Assembly: GCA_945883455.1 (NCBI GenBank)
Contig: CAMCXJ010000104.1
Location: 1-7,651 of the forward strand
DNA length: 7,651 bases
Reading direction: 5' to 3'
Source of the DNA: Prosthecobacter debontii
GTDB lineage: Bacteria; Verrucomicrobiota; Verrucomicrobiia; Verrucomicrobiales; Akkermansiaceae
The number at the start of each line of letters is the position of its first letter. Position 1 is the stretch's first letter. Position numbers and translations under genes: made by a program. The notes beneath the pieces are model-generated. The model did no database searches, was not told where the DNA came from, and saw nothing but the letters and a program-made list of their open reading frames with translations. Shown one piece after another: positions 1 through 4,737 of the stretch.

Positions 1-866
1 TTGAGCCGTTGCGGCGGCGCATCTAACAGATGGAAGCCCTCCTCGGTGACTTTCGCGACCACCTCCGCCGTCACGCCGCCCCACGGGAAAGCCTCGCCCA
101 ACGCGAGCAAACGCCCCGTCCGCGCGACCGAGGCGAGCACGGTATCGAGATCGAGTGGTTTCACCGAGCGCAAGTCCACCACCTCGATTTCCCAGCCGTC
201 CGCTTGCAAACGATCCGCCGCCCGCACCGCCTCATGCACCATCGCGCTGTAAGTAACGACCGTAGCGTGCTTGCCGGGTCTAGCGATCCGTGCCTGTCCG
301 ATGGGCAGCCCGTCGCCGTTGATCGATTTCGCCTTCAGCCAGCGGTAGAGGAACTTGTGCTCGCAGTAAATCACGGGGTCATCGAGTTTCACCGAGTCGA
401 CTAACATGTGATACGCGTCGGAAACGGTTGCCGGCGTCACCACCACCAAGCCCGGATACTGCGCGTAGATCCCCTCCATGCTCTGGCTGTGAAAAGGGCC
501 GGAACCCGGCGTGCCGCCGGAAGGCAGGCGCACGGTGATTGGGATCGGCATGCCCGTGCGGTAAAAATGCGTCGCTGCCTGGTTCACGATTTGGTTGAAC
601 GCGATCGAAGAAAAATCCGCGAACTGCATTTCGATGATAGGCCGCATCCCTTCGATCGCCGCGCCCACAGCGAGTCCAATCATCGCGTCCTCGGAAATGG
701 GGCAGTCAAACACCCGGTTCGGAAACGCCTCGGCCAGCCCTTTCGTGGCCTTGAACGCGCCGCCGAATTTCGAGATGTCCTGGCCGTAGAGGAACACGCG
801 CGGATCCTCCCGCAGCAGGGTTTCCTGCGCCTCGCGGATCGCATCAATGTAGGTGACTCCGCTCAC
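1..866 (-). CDS. 2-oxo acid dehydrogenase E1 component, beta subunit (partial; C-terminus beyond left edge)
   Basis: This is the beta subunit of a heterotetrameric thiamine-diphosphate-dependent 2-oxo acid dehydrogenase E1 (pyruvate, branched-chain 2-oxo acid or acetoin type). The enzyme decarboxylates the substrate and passes the acyl group to lipoyl-E2 in the cytoplasm. The frame stays open for 288 codons from a GTG at 866 to the left edge; family members are about 325 residues, so roughly 40 are missing. Visible family signatures are TYIDAIREA (5-13), RVFDCPISED (51-60) with the conserved Glu at 59 expected to activate the ThDP ring, EMQFADF (79-85), LPSGGTPGSGPFHSQS (114-129) and DDPVIYCEHKFLYR (162-175). 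The transketolase C-terminal domain follows, with VVDLRSVKPLD (229-239) and LDAPPQRL (281-288). The GTG overlaps the alpha-subunit stop (GTGA) with no Shine-Dalgarno sequence, which suggests translational coupling. The family call is firm; the substrate cannot be decided. An E2 gene may lie beyond the left edge. Confidence 0.93.
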   Translation of the reverse strand, partial: MSGVTYIDAIREAQETLLREDPRVFLYGQDISKFGGAFKATKGLAEAFPNRVFDCPISEDAMIGLAVGAAIEGMRPIIEMQFADFSSIAFNQIVNQAATHFYRTGMPIPITVRLPSGGTPGSGPFHSQSMEGIYAQYPGLVVVTPATVSDAYHMLVDSVKLDDPVIYCEHKFLYRWLKAKSINGDGLPIGQARIARPGKHATVVTYSAMVHEAVRAADRLQADGWEIEVVDLRSVKPLDLDTVLASVARTGRLLALGEAFPWGGVTAEVVAKVTEEGFHLLDAPPQRL

Positions 867-1891
867 TGTGCGTGAAGGGGGAAACGGGTTGATAAGGCCG
901 ACCAATCCTCGCGATACGGATCGGGGGCGGGTTCTTGTTGCGCTTGGGCCACCGCCCTTTGGACCTCTTCCGATGCCTCTTCCTGCCAAGCCGTGATTTC
1001 CTCCGTCGTCGAGAAACCGCCCTCCACGAGTTGCGACATCGCGACTTCGAGGCAATCCCTGCCGTAATGCCCGTGCTTCTCGGAATCCGGAATATACGAA
1101 CCGTCGTCGTGCTCGCCATGCCCGCCGAGCCGCAGCAGATGCGCCACCACCATCTGCGGCCCGCCACCCGCACGCGCTTTTCTCACCGCCTCACCCACCA
1201 CCGAGGCACATGCCAAAAGATCCGTGCCATCCACCGAAAATCCACCGATCCCATACCCAGCTGCCCGCTCCACCAGATCCCGGCATGCGAATTGCCGGCT
1301 GTTCGGCGTCGAGTAGGCGAATTGGTTGTTCGCCACCACCACCACCATCGGCAGTTTCTCCACCGCCGCCATATTCAACCCCTCATGGAAAGCACCGGTC
1401 GAGGTCGCACCATCGCCGACCGAGGTAGCGCCCACACAGCCATCGAGAGTCCCTTTCAGTCGCTTCGCAAAAAGCATCCCCGCGATCACAGGCACCTGCG
1501 CACCGAGATGGGAAATCATAGCGGGCATCCCCATCTCAGGCCGTCCGCGGTGGATATTTCCGTCGCGACCTCTCATCGGTCCCGCGACAGAACCCAAGTA
1601 GGTGCGCGTGCAGTCGATCATCGGCTCACCGAAAGCCGTCCGCCCGGCCTGATCCCGGATCAGCGGTGCATAACAATCTTTTCCCTGAATCAAGGAAGCG
1701 CCGAGCGACGCACTCACCGCCTCCTGCCCTCTACCCAAATAAACACCGCCGACGATTTTCCCCGCTTTGTAGAGGCTGGAGAGCTTATTTTCCAAAACTC
1801 GCGCCCGTAGCATCGCCCGGAAAGTGCGGCGCAGGAAATCCCCCTCAGGGGAAGCAGCAGTGGCGTGGGCATTCTCTTCCGTTCTCAGCAC
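863..1891 (-). CDS. 2-oxo acid dehydrogenase E1 component, alpha subunit
   Basis: This is the ThDP-binding alpha subunit that pairs with the beta subunit encoded immediately downstream. At 342 residues it has the usual length. Early signatures are MLRARVLENKLSSLYKAGKI (27-46) and GRGQEAVSASLG (53-64). SHLGAQVPVIAGML lies at 127-140. The ThDP/Mg2+ motif begins with GDGATSTGAFHEGLN (159-173) and ends in ANNQ (187-190). The loop that usually reads PHS or GH..D..YR is GHGEHDDGSYIPD (257-269) here, an atypical version resembling neither the classical pyruvate nor the classical branched-chain form. The start is GTG at 1891: an in-frame TAG lies four codons upstream, and the next in-frame ATG (codon 27) would delete the conserved N-terminal helix. 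No Shine-Dalgarno sequence sits at normal spacing; a GGAGG occurs 24 bases upstream. Pyruvate, branched-chain 2-oxo acid and acetoin activities all remain possible. Confidence 0.93.
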   Translation of the reverse strand: MLRTEENAHATAASPEGDFLRRTFRAMLRARVLENKLSSLYKAGKIVGGVYLGRGQEAVSASLGASLIQGKDCYAPLIRDQAGRTAFGEPMIDCTRTYLGSVAGPMRGRDGNIHRGRPEMGMPAMISHLGAQVPVIAGMLFAKRLKGTLDGCVGATSVGDGATSTGAFHEGLNMAAVEKLPMVVVVANNQFAYSTPNSRQFACRDLVERAAGYGIGGFSVDGTDLLACASVVGEAVRKARAGGGPQMVVAHLLRLGGHGEHDDGSYIPDSEKHGHYGRDCLEVAMSQLVEGGFSTTEEITAWQEEASEEVQRAVAQAQQEPAPDPYREDWSALSTRFPLHAQ

Positions 1892-2083
1892 GCCCCAACG
1901 CTAAGTCGCCCCCCGCCTCCGCTGCAACCGCTTTCCTTCGGCGAATCAAAGCTACCCGCCATGCGCTGCCCTGAAATCCAGCTTACTACAACTCCCACGA
2001 TATTGCTGCGTAATCAACCGAAGGAAAACGACCCCCTCACAAGGAATGCCAATTTGGTGTTCCCTCACACCTTCGTTCCACGA
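1892..2083. other. Intergenic leader between obg and the E1 alpha gene
   Basis: This 192-base gap has no ORF that resembles a gene. It holds a perfect 10-base inverted repeat (TTTCCTTCGG at 1932-1941, CCGAAGGAAA at 2018-2027) with a 76-base spacer, an 8-base direct repeat CCCTCACA at 2034-2041 and 2062-2069, and a small hairpin at 2056-2071. The gap is long enough for a promoter driving the E1 genes, but I see no convincing -35/-10 pair. The repeats are direct observations; any regulatory role is a guess. Confidence 0.4.
2056..2071 (-). terminator. Weak hairpin 12 bases after the obg stop
   Basis: GGTGT and ACACC form a 5-base stem around a 6-base loop just downstream of the obg stop codon. 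The T-run expected of an intrinsic terminator is missing (AAATTGGC follows on the minus strand), so terminator function is doubtful. Confidence 0.15.
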
Positions 2084-3136
2084 TTATCTCTGCGCCTTGT
2101 GGGAAACCTCGCTGTCGAGCATCACTTTGAGGTCATCGAGACCCGCGCCCGTATTGGCGGAGATCCCGATAACCTCCACTTTCGGGAAACGGCTTTTGAA
2201 CATTTCCAGGTTTTCTGCCGAGCCTTCGAGATCCATTTTGTTGGCGATCACCTTCCACGGGAACTTCGCGAGATCCTCATCATATTCCTTGATCTCTTTC
2301 CGCAGGATTTCCAGATCGCCGATGGGATCGCGTCCCTCGCTGCCCGCCATATCCAACACAAACAACAGCACCCGGCAGCGCGTGATGTGGCGCAGAAACT
2401 CATGGCCGAGACCCCGGTTCTCATGCGCCCCTTCGATCAGCCCGGGAATGTCTGCCACCGTGCAGCGACGGTATCCGCCGAACTCCACCACCCCGATCAT
2501 CGGCTGCAGTGTAGTAAAAGGATAGGAGCCGACCTTGGGTTGCGCGTTTGAAATGGCGCCAAGCAGCGTGGATTTCCCGGCGTTGGGGAAACCGACCAGC
2601 CCTGCATCCGCGATGCGCCGAAGTTCCAAATAATACACCGCCTGCTGACCCGGCGTTCCGAGCGTATGCTCAGCTGGGGTCTGGTTCGTGGCAGTGCGGA
2701 ATTTGAAATTCCCCTCCCCACCCACACCATTTTCACAAAGCACGAATGTCTGTCCTTCCTCGATCAGATCGGCGATCGGCTCTAGATCGATACCCTCGTC
2801 GCTGCGCTCGAACTCGACCGCCTCGTTCACTGTTGCGGCATCTGTTTTGTAAACCACCGTCCCCGGCGGCACCTTGCCGATTTTGTTCTTACCGGTTTTC
2901 CCTGTTTTCTTATGCCCCCCGCCGGGCTTGCCATCCTCGGCGATGAGCTTGGGGTCGAAGTGATATTGCCGCAGCGTGTCGGTGGAGTTGTCCACCACTA
3001 GGATCACCTTCCCGCCGTTGCCGCCATCACCGCCATCTGGGCCGCCGCGGGGGACGAATTTCTCACGACGAAATGAGACCGCGCCGTCGCCGCCGTCGCC
3101 CGCTTTCGCGAGAATCCTTATGTGATCGATGAACAT
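2084..3136 (-). CDS. obg: GTPase Obg (CgtA), ribosome assembly
   Basis: Obg is an essential cytoplasmic GTPase that binds the 50S subunit during ribosome maturation and is linked to stress responses. Numbering is for the 350-residue product. The glycine-rich Obg fold occupies about 1-160 and opens with MFIDHIRILAKAGDGGDGAV, then RGGPDGGDGGNGG (30-42). The G domain shows G1 GFPNAGKST (182-190), G2 FTT (207-209), G3 DIPGL (229-233), G4 NKMD (299-302) and G5 ISA (325-327). The protein ends soon after G5, so it lacks the C-terminal OCT domain of Bacillus Obg. A lysine-rich stretch at 76-88 in the Obg fold differs from the usual sequence there. The ATG at 3136 was chosen because MFIDHIRI aligns with the family N-terminus; an in-frame start 14 codons upstream adds an unconserved tail. 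A GGGAAG lies 12 bases upstream, too distant to be an ideal ribosome binding site. The common rplU-rpmA neighbours are absent; sufE is 51 bases upstream. Confidence 0.97.
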   Translation of the reverse strand: MFIDHIRILAKAGDGGDGAVSFRREKFVPRGGPDGGDGGNGGKVILVVDNSTDTLRQYHFDPKLIAEDGKPGGGHKKTGKTGKNKIGKVPPGTVVYKTDAATVNEAVEFERSDEGIDLEPIADLIEEGQTFVLCENGVGGEGNFKFRTATNQTPAEHTLGTPGQQAVYYLELRRIADAGLVGFPNAGKSTLLGAISNAQPKVGSYPFTTLQPMIGVVEFGGYRRCTVADIPGLIEGAHENRGLGHEFLRHITRCRVLLFVLDMAGSEGRDPIGDLEILRKEIKEYDEDLAKFPWKVIANKMDLEGSAENLEMFKSRFPKVEVIGISANTGAGLDDLKVMLDSEVSHKAQR

Positions 3137-3187
3137 GGCGGCAGTGTTCTTCCCGCAAGACCCAAACGTCAACGGCAATGCGCACCG

Positions 3188-3601
3188 CTACGCGAAAGCC
3201 AGTGCTCGCTGTTTCATCTGGTTGGCCATCAGATTGAGGGCGTTGGCGCGGGTCGGCGCGAGGTGTTCCTTGAGACCAGTTTTTTCCACGAAACCCATAT
3301 CGGCGGTGAGGATCGCGTCCGGGGTCTCGCCGCTGAGAACATGGATGAAAAGCGCGATCATGCCCTTGGTAATTAGCGAATCGGAGTCGGCGTAAAAATG
3401 CACCAAACCATCCTTCTTCTCAGCATCCAGCCACACCTGAGACTGGCAACCCTTAATGAGATGGTTCTCATCGCGCGCCCCATCTGGCAGTTGCTCAAGC
3501 CTTTTCCCAAGGCCGATCACATACTCATACCGCTCCGTCCAATCTTGGAAAAGCTCCAACTCCTCCAGCAACCGCTCCTGCTTCTCATTGATCCCGCTCA
3601 C
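3188..3601 (-). CDS. sufE: SufE family Fe-S cluster sulfur-acceptor protein
   Basis: SufE accepts persulfide sulfur from the cysteine desulfurase SufS, stimulates it, and hands the sulfur on to the Fe-S scaffold. The 137-residue product matches the family length. The N-terminal helix KQERLLEELELFQDWTERYE (7-26) and LGKRLEQLPD (31-40) are typical. The active-site cysteine is C52 in IKGCQSQVWL (49-58). DSDSLITKGMIALF and LSGETPDAI follow, then the family-like C-terminus GLKEHLAPTRANALNLM. The start is GTG at 3601; no in-frame ATG precedes it and there is no Shine-Dalgarno sequence. No sufS or other suf gene is in the window, so the desulfurase partner must be encoded elsewhere. Obg follows 51 bases downstream and may be co-transcribed. 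CsdE-type function cannot be excluded. Confidence 0.95.
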   Translation of the reverse strand: MSGINEKQERLLEELELFQDWTERYEYVIGLGKRLEQLPDGARDENHLIKGCQSQVWLDAEKKDGLVHFYADSDSLITKGMIALFIHVLSGETPDAILTADMGFVEKTGLKEHLAPTRANALNLMANQMKQRALAFA

Positions 3602-3778
3602 GCACCGAATGGAGCGCGGGAAAACAGAAACATCAAGCCCCGATCAGTTCACCTCGGCAGGTGTGGAAGATTTAGAACCACGGATACCGTCACGGATTTT
3701 CACGGATGGTGCTTCGCTCATTTTAAACTCTTCTCTTATCCGTGTACATCCGTGCCATCCGTGGTTAAATTTCTTCAA
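3602..3778. other. Intergenic region between the UbiA-family gene and sufE
   Basis: This 177-base non-coding stretch consists mostly of the heptamer hairpin repeat at 3671-3769. A second small inverted repeat, CACCT-CGGC-AGGTG, lies at 3650-3663, nearer sufE. Any promoter for sufE-obg should lie here or upstream, but no clear -35/-10 pair is visible. Confidence 0.5.
3671..3769. repeat. Palindromic intergenic element with three CACGGAT heptamers per arm
   Basis: The left arm has CACGGAT at 3679-3685, 3691-3697 and 3701-3707. The right arm has its complement ATCCGTG at 3738-3744, 3748-3754 and 3757-3763. The outer arms AACCACGGAT (3676-3685) and ATCCGTGGTT (3757-3766) are perfect complements, and TTTA and TAAA extend the pairing past a one-base bulge. 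The whole unit can fold into an imperfect hairpin with a loop of about 30 bases (3708-3737). It is confined to the gap between two genes. From memory, related ATCCGTG/ATCTGTG arrays occur between genes in Verrucomicrobiota and Planctomycetota; that was not checked here. It may be a REP-like or non-autonomous mobile element, an mRNA-stabilising hairpin or a transcription attenuator. Confidence 0.85.
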
Positions 3779-4693
3779 TCAGGTAGCCGGCGCGACCCTT
3801 TGCAACATCCTACCTAGCGCAAAAGCCACCGGCGGCAGAAAAACCGCGATACTGAACATCGGATCGAAGGCCTCCACTCTTTCGAGCTGCATCCAGATCA
3901 GCGCCATCGGCAGGAGCGTCACCCAATCCACCAGAGGAATCCCCGCCAGCAAGGCCGAGACATACGCAGGCACCGGCGACCGGTATTTCGTGACGCACAG
4001 CACCATCCACATAAAAAACGCCGTCATCCCGATCCACCCGACCAAAGGCATCACCATGATCGGCAGCAGGGTGGCAACGACACCCGCCGCCAGCAGCAGT
4101 AGGCGCGATATTAGCTTTTTTCCCTTAGGCACCTCCGCCGTCGATTCCCACCGTGCGCTCAGTGAGAGTGCGATGATGTAGAGCAAAAGAGCCGCCGCCG
4201 GAAAAAGCATCGAGCCACCCGTGCCGCCACGCACACCCACAAATCCCAGCACCGGCAAGCACGCCCGACACAGCCCCATCGGGATCACCGACCATGCGGC
4301 CTGTTTGTGAATCTTTGTATAGAGAACGATGAAACCCACCAATACCGCCGAAACGCCCGCCGCCCGCCAGCCATGCAGCGCCGCAAGGATCAGCCCCACC
4401 ACGAACCCTGCACAGGCAAAACCCAGATAAAATTGCGACCCGAACAACCCCCTCGGCAGCGCCCGCTCCGGGCGGTTCACCATGTCCCACTCCCGATCCG
4501 CCCAGTCGTTCAGGAAATTTCCCGAAATATAGAATAGCAACGCCGCGATCATCAGCCCCCACGGCCACGAGAAATCCCCGCCCGTATCCAAGCTCCCCAG
4601 CAACACACCCACCCCGAGGTTGCTCACCACACTCGGCACATTCGCGATCCGCGCCGTCGCCAATAGTGCGTAAAGCTTGCCTTCCTTGTTCAC
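3779..4693 (-). CDS. UbiA superfamily prenyltransferase (EboC-like)
   Basis: UbiA-family enzymes are integral membrane proteins that transfer a polyprenyl chain to an acceptor for quinone, heme, chlorophyll or other lipid products. The 304-residue product is very hydrophobic, with about eight or nine membrane segments, including about 43-60, 88-106, 108-125, 162-180, 194-217, 218-236 and 278-296. The first Asp-rich, Mg-diphosphate motif is clear: NDWADREWD (62-70), followed by NRPERALPRG (73-82). LYTKIHK (124-130) and MGLCRACLPVLG (139-150) resemble the EboC-type subgroup. The second Asp-rich motif is absent; SARWES (179-184) stands about where it would be expected. The start is GTG at 4693, with GAGGTG five bases upstream and an in-frame TGA four codons upstream. 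It lies 44 bases after the CapA-fusion gene and may share its transcript. Substrate and product are unknown, and no other ebo gene is in the window. Confidence 0.85.
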   Translation of the reverse strand: MNKEGKLYALLATARIANVPSVVSNLGVGVLLGSLDTGGDFSWPWGLMIAALLFYISGNFLNDWADREWDMVNRPERALPRGLFGSQFYLGFACAGFVVGLILAALHGWRAAGVSAVLVGFIVLYTKIHKQAAWSVIPMGLCRACLPVLGFVGVRGGTGGSMLFPAAALLLYIIALSLSARWESTAEVPKGKKLISRLLLLAAGVVATLLPIMVMPLVGWIGMTAFFMWMVLCVTKYRSPVPAYVSALLAGIPLVDWVTLLPMALIWMQLERVEAFDPMFSIAVFLPPVAFALGRMLQRVAPAT

Positions 4694-4698
4694 GCCCC

Positions 4699-4704
4699 CA
4701 CCTC
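4699..4704 (-). promoter_or_regulatory. Ribosome binding site supporting the GTG start of the UbiA-family gene
   Basis: GAGGTG on the minus strand lies five bases upstream of the GTG at 4693. It is the only well-placed Shine-Dalgarno sequence seen in this window, and with the in-frame upstream TGA it fixes that start. Confidence 0.6.
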
Positions 4705-4737
4705 AAGACCACCCGCCGCGAAACGCAAGCCCCGGCT

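Noticed and set aside
935..1810. Long plus-strand open frame (291 codons) opposite the E1 alpha gene
   Set aside because: The translation is Arg/His/Pro-rich with no recognisable domain, and it is antisense to a clearly conserved gene; it is a shadow of high-GC coding.
1865..2551. Plus-strand frame across the obg-E1 alpha gap
   Set aside because: Most of it is antisense to obg; the intergenic part shows no domain or convincing ribosome binding site.
3137..3178. Longer Obg start 14 codons upstream
   Set aside because: The extra residues MPLTFGSCGKNTAA are not part of the Obg family, whose N-terminus aligns with MFIDHIRI at 3136.
3650..3663. Short hairpin CACCT-CGGC-AGGTG upstream of sufE as terminator or operator
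   Set aside because: A 5-base stem with no T-run on either strand; recorded only within the intergenic entry.
3671..3769. CRISPR array or integron attachment site
   Set aside because: The heptamers are too short and closely spaced for CRISPR repeats and spacers, the arms are inverted rather than direct, and no cas or integrase gene is present.
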